Part shown: one piece after another, positions 22,714 through 33,991 of the stretch
How positions within the stretch are numbered: the stretch's first letter is position 1
Layout: every line of letters begins with the position of its first letter
NCBI GenBank assembly: GCA_014218235.1
Contig: CM024755.1
Location: 35,174,713-35,238,712, forward strand
Length of the DNA stretch: 64,000 nt
Reading direction: 5' to 3'
DNA from: Colocasia esculenta
Lineage: Eukaryota > Streptophyta > Magnoliopsida > Alismatales > Araceae
Notes under the pieces: generated by a model
What the model saw: the letters and a program-made list of their open reading frames with translations, nothing else
Databases searched by the model: none
What the model was told of the DNA's origin: nothing
Position numbers and translations under genes: made by a program

Positions 22714-24037
22714 GTGATGGAATTAGAATCTCATATGGTACTACTGCCTCCGTTCCGTAAGTAAGGGCAAACGGTGTCTGTCCTGTAGGAGCACGGATCG
22801 AAGTGCGGTAAGCCCATAAAGCTTCCACAAGTTTCTCTGGCCAATCTGAGAACTTATTAACCTCACATGTTTTCTTGATAATTTTGATGAGAGTTTTATT
22901 TGTGGCCTCTGCCTGGTCATTACCTTGCGGATAATAAGGTGAAGAATGATGTAACGCAATTTTATACCTGTTGCAGAGGTTACGGAGTTCTTGAGAGATG
23001 AACTGTGGACCGTTGTCGGTGATCATTGTCTCTGGTATACCAAACCTGGTGATGATGTTCCTCATGATGAAGCAACAAACGGTTGTTGCCTTGATTTCTG
23101 CGTATGCTTCGGCTTCCGCCCACTTGGTGAAGTATTCCGTTGCTGTAAGAATAAAAGATTTTGTTTTGTTATGGGAATTAGGATCACCAAGGGGTCCGAT
23201 GATATCGAAAGCCCACATAGCGAAAGGCCAGGGTGAAGATACGGGGTGGAGTGAAGAGGATGGAGCATGAATTTTATCGGCGTGCAATTGGCATTTGGCA
23301 CACCGGCGGACAAAGAAAGAACAATCCTCCTCTAGAGTAGGCCAATAAAAGCCTTGCCTAAGGATCTTCTTAGCAAGCATTTGGCTACTTACATGACCTC
23401 CACAAACACCCGAATGGGCCTCCTTAACAACCCTCGGAGCCTCCACTTCGTCTAGACAGCGGAGTAAAATGCCGGAGAAGCTTCTTCGGTAGAGCGTATT
23501 GCCAATCACCGTGTATTTCTGAGATATCCTCCTGATGGTCTTCCTTTCTCCAGGGGTAGCTTCTACGGGGTAGGATTGAGTTTTACAATATTCAGATATT
23601 TCAAAATACCATGGTTTCTCTTCATCTTCCAATTCTTCTTCCAGCTCTACTAGCATGATTTCCTTTTTACTTCTCCTCTCGGCATTTACCAGCTCCTTAT
23701 CCTTAACCCAGAGGAACATCGGATCCAAGTAGAAGGGAATTTGCCGGCGTTCGATTTGGATGTCGGAAAAATCGCCGGGATAGACCATGTGCATGGTTGC
23801 GCCCACGGTGGCAAGGGCGTCAGCCAGGAGGTTCTGGTGACGAGGGACATGAACAAAGACAAGCTTGGTGAACAGTTTGGCGTAGGCCGAAGCGTGCTCT
23901 TGGTATGGCTTGAGCTTGGGATCAGTAGTGCGGTATTTGGTGAGCACTTGGCGGAGGATCAATTGGCTATCACCTACAATTCGGAGGTGTGTTACATCAT
24001 AATAGCGCGCGAGTTCCAGACCAGCTAATAAAGCTTC
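22714..24037 (-). pseudogene. Tat pol: second RNase H (rest) and integrase core
   Basis: This is the downstream part of pol after an in-frame TAA at 24038-24040. The first residues continue an archaeal-type RNase H. Then comes the integrase zinc-binding H-H-C-C module (HSGVCGGHV...CAKCQLH) and the D-D-E core (WAFDIIGPL, TDNGPQFIS, and the E in GNDQAEATNKT). The open frame carries on to the MITE edge at 22713. Start codons inside this frame are unlikely to be used; it would be made only as part of Gag-Pol. Confidence 0.88.
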
Positions 24038-26965
24038 TTATTCGGAGATATTGTTGGTAGCAGGGAAGTTTAGCTTATGAACTCGTGATATGGTGACACC
24101 CTCTGGAGACAATAGGGCCATCCCGATACCTGTTCCATAAGAACTCAGGGCCCCGTCGAAATACAATGTGTACATACAATCGTCATGATCGATGGACATC
24201 AATTCCTCATTCGGGAGGTCTGAACAGACTGGATCAGTTTGAGGCAATGGGTGATGAGCGAGATGCTCAGCTATGGCGTAGCCTTTGATTGCCTTCTGCT
24301 GGATATAGGTGATCTCAAATTGGGAAAGGAAACTTTGCCAACGTGCTAATCTGTCTGTCAGGACAGGTTTTTGGAGCAAGAATTTGATGGGGTTCATGCG
24401 GGCAATAAGGTGCACTGTATGGGCGAGGAAGTAGTGCTTCAATTTCTGTACTACCCATACAAGTGCGGCACAGGTTTTCTTCACGGAATTATATCTTTGC
24501 TCACAAGGATTAAGAAGCTTGGACAGGTAGCAGGCCGCCCTTTCTTTGCCTTCATCGTCGAATTGGGCAAGAACGGCTCCTACGGAGTCTTCCAAAACAG
24601 AGACATAGAGGATGAGAGGCTTGCCTGGCGTAGGTGGCCTCAGGACAGGCGGATTGGAAAGATAGTCCTTAAGCTCATCGAATGCTGCTTGACACTTCTT
24701 ATCCCAGCAAAATTCTACTCCTGGCTTGGTGAGGTTATAGAAAGGCCTGCACCGTTGAGAATGCTGAGAGATGAACCGGCGAATATACTGCAACCTCCCA
24801 ATTAGTCCCCGAACTTCTTTCAAATTCTTGGGAGGGAGCAATTCCTCCATTGCCTTCGCCTTATCTGGATCAATCTCTACGCCCCTTTTACTTACAATAA
24901 ACCCTAGCAACCTTCCGGCTGACACACCAAACACGCATTTCTTGGGGTTCATCCTTAAATGATATTCTCGAGTCCTTTGCAGAACCTTAGTGAGAACCCC
25001 AGCATGCCCAATTGCCGATCTTGACTTAACTACCAAATCGTCTACATACACCTCAACAAAAATGTGGATCATGTCATGAAAGATGGCCATCATGGCCCTC
25101 TGGTAAGTGGCTCCGGCATTCTTAAGCCCGAATGGCATGACCACAAAGCAATAAGTTCCCCATGGTGTAGTAAACGAAGTCTTGTCTTGGTCTTCTTCTG
25201 CCAGCTTGATCTGATTATACCCAGAAAAACCATCCATAAATGATAGGGTTTCATATCCAGCTGTGTTATCTACCAGCACATCCAGGTGAGGTAGAGGGAA
25301 ATCATCTTTAGGACAAGCACGATTAAGGTTCCGGAAGTCAATGCAAATCCTGACCTTCCCGTCCTTCTTGATAACCGAGACGATGTTTGCCACCCAATTG
25401 GGATAAAGTATGACTCTGATGAATTTGGCTTTGTGAAGCCTGTCAATTTCATCCTTCATCTTCAAAGCGACCTGAGGGTGGAAACGCCTTAAACGCTGCT
25501 TAATTGCAACGGAGCCTGGCTTGAGGGTGAGATAATGCTCGACCAAGGAAGAGTCTAAGCCGGGCATATCTTCGTAGCTCCATGCGAAAATGTCCTTATA
25601 TTGCCTAAGAACCTCCACAATTGCCTCCTCTTCATCCGGTGACAAGTTAGTGCTTACGAGGACAATCTTGGGATCTTCTTCGGTTCCCAGGTTGATTTCT
25701 TTGGTGATTTCTTGCACAGCTGGTGATGGTCCATCAAATTTCTTAAGCCCACTGGCAAAAGCGTCAGCCTCGCCCTCAAATTCCTCATCACCATCATCAA
25801 TCGGGTCATCGTCGTTCATTACCTCATAGACGCCGAACCCGTCATCAACAAAGGGGGCTGACTGCTCACATTCTATTTCTGGCAATTGCAAAGGATACTC
25901 AATGAACTTGGGAATTGCCAGGCATGCCTTGCATTTATGAGCGAGGCTAGCCAGATAACGATGAGGGATCCTCCTACCCTTGGATTTCAACCCTGGACCT
26001 ACCCCTAGCCTACTACCCTTGTCTAAGCTACTTAAAGGAAACGACGATGCTGAAGAAGGAAAAGCAGAGTCCCGCCCATGGGTATTAGGGAAAGCAGTAA
26101 AGGAAGTATTTACAGAAGGAAAAGCAGAGTCCCGCCCATGGGTATTAGGGAAAGCAGTAAATGAAGTATCTACAGAAGAAAAAGTAGAGTCCCGCCCATG
26201 GGTATTAGGGAAAGCAGTAAATGAAGGATCTACAGAAGGAAAAGCAGAGTCCCGCCCATGGGTATTAGGGAAAGCAGTAAAGGAAGTATCTACAGAAGGA
26301 AAAGCAGAGTCCCGCCCATGGGTATTAGGGAAAGCAGTAAAGGAAGTATCTACAGAAGGAAAAGCAGAGTCCCGCCCATGGGTATTAGGGAAAGCAGTAA
26401 ATGAAGGATCTACAGAAGGAAAAGCAGAGTCCCGCCCATGGGTATTAGGGAAAGCAGTAAAGGAAGTATCTACAGAAGGAAAAGCAGAGTCCCGCCCATG
26501 GGTATTAGGAAAAGCAGTAAAGGAAGTATCTACAGAAGGAAAAGTAGAGTCCCGCCCATGGGTATTAGGGAAAGCAGTAAAGACCCCTTTTGTGGAAGGG
26601 GGCATTGGAAATCCGGCCTGAAGGCCCGGACATGACAAACTACCGACTGGAACGTAGTCGGAAGCGAGGAAAGAAGTTTCCTCGACAAAGATGGCGGAGT
26701 CCTCCATCACGAACCAACCCCAACCCCCCCCCTTTTCTCTCTCACGCGGGGGAGAAGGAAAGGGGAGCAATCGACAAGCACTTGAATGAGGAGCGTGAAG
26801 CGGCAGCAGCAAGGCGAGAAATAAGGACAATCTGAGGATGGTGGAAGGAGGAACACAGTTCAAAGTCAGGGTGGGTGGAAGGCCCATGAGGCCGGAGGGG
26901 GACGCATGTTTGGCGGAGAAGGACAACACTAGACGATCAGACCCTTTAAGGTGGCTCGAAGGCAA
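24038..26965 (-). pseudogene. Tat pol: reverse transcriptase and RNase H, plus start of second RNase H
   Basis: The 975-residue frame has a low-complexity N-terminus with nine 20-residue repeats (about residues 125-310). An acidic linker follows, then RT with the CIDFRNLN segment, FMDGFSGYNQI, MPFGLKNAGATYQRAM and the active-site YVDD near residue 640. An RNase H of the usual Gypsy type follows (about 755-880). At the end a second RNase H starts (LYFDGALSSYGTGIG...) and is cut by TAA at 24038-24040, where NNISE would normally be followed by Y. Its start overlaps the gag-protease frame by about 20 nt in a different frame, so expression would need a frameshift or splicing, or the frame was broken by mutation. 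Confidence 0.88.
26055..26587. repeat. 60-bp tandem repeat, nine copies, in frame in pol
   Basis: Each 60-bp unit contains CCCGCCCATGGGTATTAGG, and successive units differ at only a few sites. On the minus strand it encodes a 20-residue repeat with the core FPNTHGRDSAFPSVD. The period is a multiple of three, so pol stays open through it. A + strand ORF over the same stretch (25980-26621) is its shadow. Confidence 0.97.
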
Positions 26966-29822
26966 TCGTCAGGCGTGAGACCTGATCCAGAAGAGCGGCC
27001 CTTAAGGATTCTGACGGATCAGGTGGTTCCTCGGAGAGAATATGTACAGAGGACGGACGGACGGGCGTTCGGGTCCCAGGTGAAGTAAAAAATGATCCAG
27101 CCATGGCCTGCACAAAGGATGGGACCATAGTGGATGGGACGGAAATGGTATGTACAACGGACGGGAAAGGGGGAGGGGTATGCGTAACAGTACGAACATT
27201 AAAAGCAGGGCGGATGAGAGTGGGTGGTGAGCCCAGTGCGAAGTTAAAAGAGGGCCAAATGCCCGGTACGGAAGGGGAGACATGCGCAGGGTCTAATGGA
27301 AAAGCTGGAATGGGCGTAATGCCGGGAATAAAAGCGGTAATGGGCATGATGCCCGGTGCGGAAAGAACAGGTGTGATGCCTGGTGCTGAAGGGAAAGCGG
27401 GCGCGATGCCCGAAGCAGAGAAAACGGGCGCGATGCCCGGAGTAACCGAAGTGGTCACAGGGCTTGAGATAGCAACTGGGGCGTGCTCAGGGCCCGAAAC
27501 TGGAGCCGGTGTAGGGTCGGTGCCCAAAAGTTCTGACAGGAAGGGGTCAATGCTCAAGAGTTCTGACAGGAAGGGGTCAGCACTCTGGACTTCTGCCGGT
27601 ATGGGGTCAGTGCCCCGGACTTCTTGGACCGCCGTATGAAGCTCGGAAAACCAGTCTGCCTCTGCTGATCCGAATAAGTGATTTAAGCAAGTAGTGAGAC
27701 TGTTCATATCAAGCCATTCGCTCCATTCAGTCTCAAAATTACTGATCCTGCGGCGCTTAGCTGGTACTGAATTGTCTGGCGCCCAGAAAACATCTCGAGA
27801 CGGAGAGCAAGTTGCCCGTGCCACCGTGGGTGGTGTTTGAGGATCTCCAGGCTGTAGCGGCCCCTTGACAAAGTGATTGTGCAGGGCCCATGTGAGGGGT
27901 TGGTCTGAATGTAATTGGGTTCTAACAGGCTGGCAGCCCAAACCAGCCTTGACCCTTCTTTTGCATGCCTTGACGGTGGTTGTCCTTCCCTGCAACTGTG
28001 CACCCAACCCTCTACCCGACTGATAACCCATCAGCTGCATGATGTGCCAGCCTTTCTCGGTAATGACTCTACTCGGATCAACAGTCTCGATAGATGAGCT
28101 TGTCAACCCTGGATATTTACCCAGTATACCTGGTGTACCTCGAATCATTATAAGAGGTTGATTGCTGGGCCAAATGGCTGGAACTGAGTTACTTGTAAAG
28201 GCGTCAATTTCCACGCTGGTGGGTTTGTTGACGACCTTGATCACACGCCCTTGGTACGGGAACTTCAAACATTGGTGAACTGTCGATATAACAGCACCAA
28301 GAGCTTGGACATAAGGCCGACCCAAAATGAGGCGGTAGCATGGATCCATGTCAAGAATGTGGAAGTCCATCTCGGTGGAAGATGGCCCCAGTTCAACCTT
28401 CAAAGAGACAACCCCTTTTGGCGACCTAGTAGTGTTGTCGTAGGCCGTGACAGTGATAACAACGGGTCGGATCGCTTGGACCGGTACCCGGCAGAGACTT
28501 AACGTGTCAGGTGACACGACATTAACAGATGCTCCGGAGTCTACCAAACAACGAGCCACGAATACACCGTTGATGTTTACTGTGAGGCAGAGGGCGTACC
28601 GCTGTGACTCGGCTGGTGCCAGCTCATTTTCATGGAACATGATGGCCGGATGCGGGCCCATCGGCGTCAGGACAGCACTGATTTGGTTAACCGGCAGATC
28701 CTCGTTAACCATCACTTTCTGGAGATACTGCCTGAGCGCTTCTTGATGACTGGTTGATCTCTTGATCAACTCCAGAATGGAAATTCTAGCCGAAGTTTGG
28801 TCAAGATGCTTCAACAGATCATACTGGGTACCCGGCACAGAGTCTTCTTGCACTTCCTCCTCTTCTTGGGTTGGTAGCACTTGGTCTTGCTGGTGGAAGA
28901 CCCTGTTGAACATGCGCCCGCTCCGGAGCACCATGGTGGCCTTGGAAGGGCTGCCCGACGTGGGCGCCACAGTCGACCCTGTAGAAGCGGACAGCTGTGA
29001 GGTGGAGGGTTGGTTGGCAGGGATTTGGTGCGGAAACTGAGAGCTTGCCATTGCTTGGGGTGTGGCGGTAATAGCAGCGGTGGTGGCGGGGTTAATAGTG
29101 GAAGTGGTAGGAACGTGGAGAAAAGGTGCCCTATGGTTGGGGTTTATAAAGGGAAAAGTGGTGGGTACCTGTACAGGGGTTGCGTCGTATGATGGTGGTG
29201 ATTGTGGTATGGGGATGTGTAAAAACAACGCGGAGGTGCTCGCATGCGGGGAATGCGTGGGACTAGGAGCTTGAGAAGTGGATGGGCGGGTATAGTTAGG
29301 TGGGATGCGTAAAAAGGGCGGTAAGGGGTTATCGGCAGTGGGTGTGCGGATAAAGGGTGGTAAAATAAAAGGTTGTGGTGCAATAGGAATAAATGTAGGT
29401 ATTGCTTCTCCAGACAGTGACTGGGCAGTGAAGGCATTAACCTGTCCATCAGGTGCCGGGTGCTCCGGCAGCGGGTTCTGCACAATGCCTAAGTTGGGCT
29501 GTTGCTGCTGCTGCGGTAGCTGCGGCTGCTGTAATTGTTGTCGGAACTGCTGTTGTTGGGGCTGCTGCTGAGGAGGCCTCCTTGCCTTCATTTTAGTGAC
29601 AAATTTCCTCATCTCAACCCAGTCAATGCCTCCGCCTTCATTTAAATTATGAATGTAATCTTTAAAGTGGAAGCATTGGTCCAGGGTGTGGCCCGGTCCC
29701 CGGTGAAATTCACAGTATCGTGAGGTGTCAAGGTTAGGGTGCCATCGCAGCTTCTCCTTTGGCAAAGTAAGTGCGTCGGCCGCCATGAGGGCATTAAAAA
29801 CATCCGACAATGTTTCTGGCAA
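26946..29822 (-). CDS. Tat gag C-terminus, protease and G-patch ORF
   Basis: The 958-residue frame begins in the Gag nucleocapsid-like region, with a CEFHRGPGHTLDQC zinc-binding motif (about residues 37-50), then Q-rich and P/T/S-rich linkers. The aspartic protease follows, with LVDSGASVNVVS at about residues 425-437. A G-patch motif (MGYQSGRGLGAQLQGRTT, about 597-615) comes next, a Tat-lineage trait; then a long P-rich tail. It is in the same frame as the upstream gag ORF, separated only by a TAG at 30084-30086 and open sequence 29823-30083. Protease and gag thus form one reading frame with a single stop. Confidence 0.85.
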   Translation of the reverse strand: MPETLSDVFNALMAADALTLPKEKLRWHPNLDTSRYCEFHRGPGHTLDQCFHFKDYIHNLNEGGGIDWVEMRKFVTKMKARRPPQQQPQQQQFRQQLQQPQLPQQQQQPNLGIVQNPLPEHPAPDGQVNAFTAQSLSGEAIPTFIPIAPQPFILPPFIRTPTADNPLPPFLRIPPNYTRPSTSQAPSPTHSPHASTSALFLHIPIPQSPPSYDATPVQVPTTFPFINPNHRAPFLHVPTTSTINPATTAAITATPQAMASSQFPHQIPANQPSTSQLSASTGSTVAPTSGSPSKATMVLRSGRMFNRVFHQQDQVLPTQEEEEVQEDSVPGTQYDLLKHLDQTSARISILELIKRSTSHQEALRQYLQKVMVNEDLPVNQISAVLTPMGPHPAIMFHENELAPAESQRYALCLTVNINGVFVARCLVDSGASVNVVSPDTLSLCRVPVQAIRPVVITVTAYDNTTRSPKGVVSLKVELGPSSTEMDFHILDMDPCYRLILGRPYVQALGAVISTVHQCLKFPYQGRVIKVVNKPTSVEIDAFTSNSVPAIWPSNQPLIMIRGTPGILGKYPGLTSSSIETVDPSRVITEKGWHIMQLMGYQSGRGLGAQLQGRTTTVKACKRRVKAGLGCQPVRTQLHSDQPLTWALHNHFVKGPLQPGDPQTPPTVARATCSPSRDVFWAPDNSVPAKRRRISNFETEWSEWLDMNSLTTCLNHLFGSAEADWFSELHTAVQEVRGTDPIPAEVQSADPFLSELLSIDPFLSELLGTDPTPAPVSGPEHAPVAISSPVTTSVTPGIAPVFSASGIAPAFPSAPGITPVLSAPGIMPITAFIPGITPIPAFPLDPAHVSPSVPGIWPSFNFALGSPPTLIRPAFNVRTVTHTPPPFPSVVHTISVPSTMVPSFVQAMAGSFFTSPGTRTPVRPSSVHILSEEPPDPSESLRAALLDQVSRLTIAFEPP

Positions 29823-30083
29823 TGGAGGGTAAGCCGTTCTTCTGGGGCCAGCTGGGAATCTAGGCGGTGGCGGCCCATAATTACCCGGCGGAAGGACCTG
29901 GTTAAGCTGGTGAGGTGGAGGCTGTGGTTGATACTGCGGAGGGGCAGGCTGGTATTGCGGTTGTTGAGGTTGCCGATATTGTGGCTGAAGGTTTTGCGGC
30001 CGCTGGAAGTTTTGGGATTGCGGTCGTTGAGACGGTTGGTTGTAATAAGGCTGCTGGGGTGGTTGTGGCCCTATGAAAGTAGG

Positions 30084-31553
30084 CTAATTGCTTGGCCTGG
30101 ACACTGGGAATTGAGGCTGTTGGGCCCTGGAGTTGTTAGGTGGACGGTAGGTGGAAGGTGTTGGATTGCCCATTGCACTTACTTGCTCGTTGGATATGAC
30201 TCCCTCAGTGACAGGACCACTGGCGGAGGTACCAACCGGCCTCTTAACAACGCGGGCCTTGGGTTCAAACATGGCCACGATAGGAGAGTCCCTCAGTTGT
30301 GTCTGAATGTAGCGGGCTCTCTCATACAATTCCTCCATTGTGGTCAGCTTGTTCATGGCCAATATATGTCTGAACTGAGGTGTAGCATTGGCAGTAATCA
30401 TTTTTACCTGCTCTGATTCAGACAAAGCATCTTTGAGCTTCTCAGCCATGAGCCTCCATCTATCAGCAAAGTGAACAAAATCCTCATCGGCCTTCATCTT
30501 CTCGGCAATCAAATCAGTAATTGACAATACAGGACCGACTCTGTCTTTGTACCTCTGCAAAAACTTTCTCTGCACTGTCCCAAAGTTCTCCACGTCTGCA
30601 GGATCCAATGAATAAAACCAATCCAGGGCAGGGCCATCCAGAGATCGCCGGAAAAGGAAGGCAAGCGCACGGTTGTCATCCTGCCAGAAGGAGGATTCGT
30701 ACATAAATTCCTTGACATGTACAAATGGATTACCGGTGCCACTGTAGTGACGGTATATCGGCATTTCAGAAGGAGGCAAGTGAAAGACTGGCATAGTAGG
30801 CAATGCCAATTCGAAAGGATCATTAGGGGCAGACACCCTTTTCAAATCTTGCTCCAACCTATTTACTTTGGCCAGAAGGGTCCGGTCAAATTGATTGGTA
30901 GGCCGCTGGGGTGCACCGGAAGGAATAACATGATGGGCGTCTGCCCGAGCGGGGTATTGGGAAGGAACACTAACATACACGGGACCCTGGGTCAGAACCC
31001 GGGGTTGATAAGTGGGTCGTGCCACGTCAGCGGGCGTCCGGTACCTGCCTTCGGGACTGTGATACCGGGAGTGGATAACTGAGCAAGCCCGGGAAGGTGC
31101 AGGTGAGATTCGTGCACCCAGATCACGAGCAGACTCAATCCGGACTCCCTGATTCGGGTTACCGAAGGGATCGTGATCGGCGACAAACTTCCTCTTAAGA
31201 GCAGCCTGAACCTCCTGGATTTGAGGGGCTTGTAGGTTTTGGAGCATATCCACAAGCTGAGAGAGATTAATGGAGGCGGAGGGATCGTCCTGATCCCGTC
31301 TCTGGATAGTCTGAGGAAGTTGAGGCTGGGTTTCCACTACGTTCACATGTAGACCAGATGGATCAACAGGAGGATAAGCACCGGACCCGTAAACCTGCTC
31401 GTACACGTCATCCTGACCCGCATTCTCATATTCGGGCATTGACAGAGAACGACCGGAATGGAGTTGCATATAGGGTGAGTCGGGGAACGGTACCAAACAA
31501 CTACTCAATGAATGTGGGAGAAGATTATCCAATTTTAAGCACGCACTTGTCAA
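30084..31553 (-). CDS. Tat gag (matrix/capsid part)
   Basis: The 489-residue minus-strand protein shows the Gypsy gag (retrotrans_gag) region: MPIYRHYSGTGNPFVHVKEF, then FLFRRSLDGPALDWFYSL, then FGTVQRKFLQRYKDRVG, then KMKADEDFVHFADRW. It builds the particle that packages element RNA. The true start may be an internal methionine (such as the MPEYENAG near 31433), since the first 40 residues look unlike gag. A TAG ends it at 30084 while the same frame stays open downstream. Confidence 0.88.
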   Translation of the reverse strand: MTSACLKLDNLLPHSLSSCLVPFPDSPYMQLHSGRSLSMPEYENAGQDDVYEQVYGSGAYPPVDPSGLHVNVVETQPQLPQTIQRRDQDDPSASINLSQLVDMLQNLQAPQIQEVQAALKRKFVADHDPFGNPNQGVRIESARDLGARISPAPSRACSVIHSRYHSPEGRYRTPADVARPTYQPRVLTQGPVYVSVPSQYPARADAHHVIPSGAPQRPTNQFDRTLLAKVNRLEQDLKRVSAPNDPFELALPTMPVFHLPPSEMPIYRHYSGTGNPFVHVKEFMYESSFWQDDNRALAFLFRRSLDGPALDWFYSLDPADVENFGTVQRKFLQRYKDRVGPVLSITDLIAEKMKADEDFVHFADRWRLMAEKLKDALSESEQVKMITANATPQFRHILAMNKLTTMEELYERARYIQTQLRDSPIVAMFEPKARVVKRPVGTSASGPVTEGVISNEQVSAMGNPTPSTYRPPNNSRAQQPQFPVSRPSN

Positions 31554-32338
31554 AAATTATGCCCACTTTAAATGATTTAGAAGTGATTAAAATGGATTAG
31601 CTTATCAATGTGCCTCTCGTGAGAAGAAGTGAACCTAAACAACGGGAATGATGACAACTCCGGGGTTTACTTCTAAAGCAATCTCTCCACACAAATAGGT
31701 ACTCTATCCGGGTCAACGATAACGGGTACAACCAGCTCGGTCCACCGAGAGGGAATCCACGGGGTACGAAGACTTACGGAGGTCTCGGTAGGAGTTCTCT
31801 AGCCTGATGGGATGGATTGCCCAAAAGGGAGATAATTCCCACCGAGAGGTGTGTGTGGATCCTAGGCAAATGAGGGAAGGAGGTCCCCCGGCCAATGAAA
31901 CAAAACGCCAATAACACAAAAGGCAAGCAACTGGGCACCTGTTTGAGTCGTGTCCCTTCTGTCAGTCGCGGATTTGACAGCCTATGACAGCTGTAAGAGC
32001 CGAGACGACTCCCTGAGGACCCTGTCTCAAACCACGCCCAGTATATGCGCCACACAATGAGTACACAGAAATTGCGTCGTCTGGGTTTGACGCGCGATAG
32101 CACAGCAATATATATATTTCAAAAGGGGAGTCTCAAAGGACAACTTAGCTATCGTTAGGCTAAAATAACATGCTAAATTTTAACAACCAGACAGTAGCAA
32201 ATAACCCCGACCAATAGTCAACAGGAGGTAGCAGGGATCAAATAAAAGAACTCCGCATGGGGCTGATGCAAAAAGGCACGTGAGTGCCAAAGAAGGTACC
32301 AAGCTAAAATATGAAGCGTCCCACCGTGATTGCCAATT
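31554..32338 (-). other. 5' untranslated leader and primer binding site of the Tat element
   Basis: No coding region. On the minus strand the bases just inside the 5' LTR (about 32317-32338) read ATTGGCAATCACGGTGGGA, which resembles the TTTGGCGACTCTGCTGGGGA region next to many plant Tat/Ogre LTRs, so the PBS probably lies here. A block near 31715-31840 (with GAGGGAATCCACGG) also occurs, diverged, at 36225-36330 and 37556-37675. Confidence 0.6.
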
Positions 32339-33991
32339 TGTAGACACTATTTTCCGCTTCCTTTTTAGGGGGACGAAGAACGGTCTCCACAAAGATAACG
32401 TGTACGGATACACGTGAAAAAAGGTAGGGCGATGAAACAAACAGTGGCCCTTCGGGCGATTAAAAGACAATAAAAGCAATAAAGACAAAATGTGATCGCC
32501 AGGTACTTTTCCTAAAAAGCACCAAAAGTAGGGACGGGTAGGAAAGGAGGTGATGTGTACCTTTCACCCGTAGAGTGATCACGTAGCGGGAAGATGTGTG
32601 GTGCGGGTTCTTTCCTCCTCCTTCCACCGGCCAGCCGGCAAAGGAGATTCAGCTCGTGGAGGTACCTAAAAAGAAAAGACAACAAAAACTAATTAAACAA
32701 TTGTGTAGTAAATAATCCCAAAAGGAGAATAAATTGACATAAATATAAAAGGGTAAAGAGCGCACCTTCTTGGTGGTCTTTTAAACCCTTAAAAATGGTA
32801 TGGAAATACGTGCATGCATGCGATGTGTGAAAATGGGCCACGAAGGGGCCGATGATGTGTAAAAACAATAAAAGAAACTCAAAGGACCACGAGGGGTCCG
32901 GAGGAAGGAAGAAACTGGGGTGGTTCCCCGGGGCGGCCGGACAGCGTAACGGCGCTGTGGAGACTGGATGGAGAGAAGGAAGACGAGGATGACGGCGATG
33001 GAGAGCCCACGAGGGATGGAGACGAGGAAGACGGCGCGGGATGGCGTCGAGGAGGCGAACCGGCGAAGCTCCGGCGCTTGAAAACCCCTCCCTCTCTCTA
33101 AAACCTCTCTTTCTCTCTCTAAAATCCCTCTTTCTCTCTCTCTAAACCCAACCCAAAAATCCCCCCAAATGGCCGGAGAGTTCCTGGGAATGGGCTTCTG
33201 CGCGAAGCTTTAACACTGTTTTAAATCGCGTCCAGAACAGCCGCCGCCTTTAAAGAGCTTAAATGCGTCGGCCTGACTTGCCGCGATTAGCAACCCCTTA
33301 ATGTCCCATCAGTCTGCCAAAACATGATGATTACGGTGCGCGACGATATTTAAGAATCGCGTCGGCTTTAATCACCGCTATTTATAAAGTCAAATTGATT
33401 TGACAGGCCTGACCGTATTCAGGTTTATAATCGCGTCCATATAGAGTGTCGCGATTAACTACCGACTGGCGGTTTGCAAATAGCGGCGGTCCTGCTGGTC
33501 GCGATTTATGATTCTGACACCGTTCTGACATCTGACAGGGGCATGGTGTGTCAGGCGGCTAAGAATCGCGTCGTACAGGGACGACGCATTTTCTTACTGC
33601 GACATGTCCCCTGCCATGTGTCAGGACGTGCGCGCTCTGACACGGACGTGATGGCTTGACTTTTAAATCGCGGCGGGCTGGATGGATGCCATTAAATGTC
33701 GGTCATGCACTGTGCTATGAAGTCGGTACCAAAATCGCGTCGGTTACAACAGCCGCTTTAATAGCTCACAAAAGGCGTCGACTATGTTGGACGCGATTTA
33801 AAACAGTGCCCAGGGTCCTTCCCAGGATTTTTTTGTGATATTTTCTAGTTTCTCTAAAAACCCTAAAAAGCCCTAAAAAAGGTAGGAAGACAGAAAAATT
33901 ACTTAAAATGTTAACTTAAGACAACCACTTTTGAGGCGTTACAGTGCAACTCGAAATTTTGTCCAATTTAGGTAAAATTGGCGTGTCTACA
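32339..33991 (-). mobile_element. 5' LTR of the Tat element (right copy)
   Basis: This 1653-bp copy begins TGTAGACAC and ends GTGTCTACA, next to the leader on its left. It carries the same ATCGCG inverted-repeat array at about 33224-33810. In several units this copy keeps CG where the left copy has TG, CA or AG (for example GAATCGCGTCG against GAATAGCGTCG), as expected if methylated CpGs decay. Confidence 0.92.

Larger units (their letters stand above)
11439..33991 (-). mobile_element. Complete Tat-lineage Ty3/Gypsy retrotransposon, 22.5 kb, inactive
   Basis: Two LTRs with identical 9-bp inverted ends (TGTAGACAC...GTGTCTACA) bound a minus-strand gag, protease, RT/RNase H, second RNase H and integrase, in Gypsy order. 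The extra archaeal-type RNase H, the G-patch motif after protease, the large size and the antisense additional genes are marks of the Tat (Ogre/Retand/Grande-like) lineage. Flanking 5-mers are CCGTT (11434-11438) and CCATT (33992-33996), one mismatch apart. By eye the LTRs differ at roughly 35-40 sites, almost all transitions, plus a few indels (about 2 percent). That suggests a fairly recent insertion, yet pol and the antisense genes contain stops, and a MITE interrupts integrase. Confidence 0.9.

Noticed and set aside
25980..26621. 213-residue repetitive ORF on the + strand
   Set aside because: It is the antisense shadow of the 60-bp repeat in the pol frame, which is the strand with RT and RNase H motifs.
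27103..27639. 178-residue + strand ORF
   Set aside because: It lies antisense to the P/T/S-rich tail of the gag-protease ORF; the low-complexity composition explains it.
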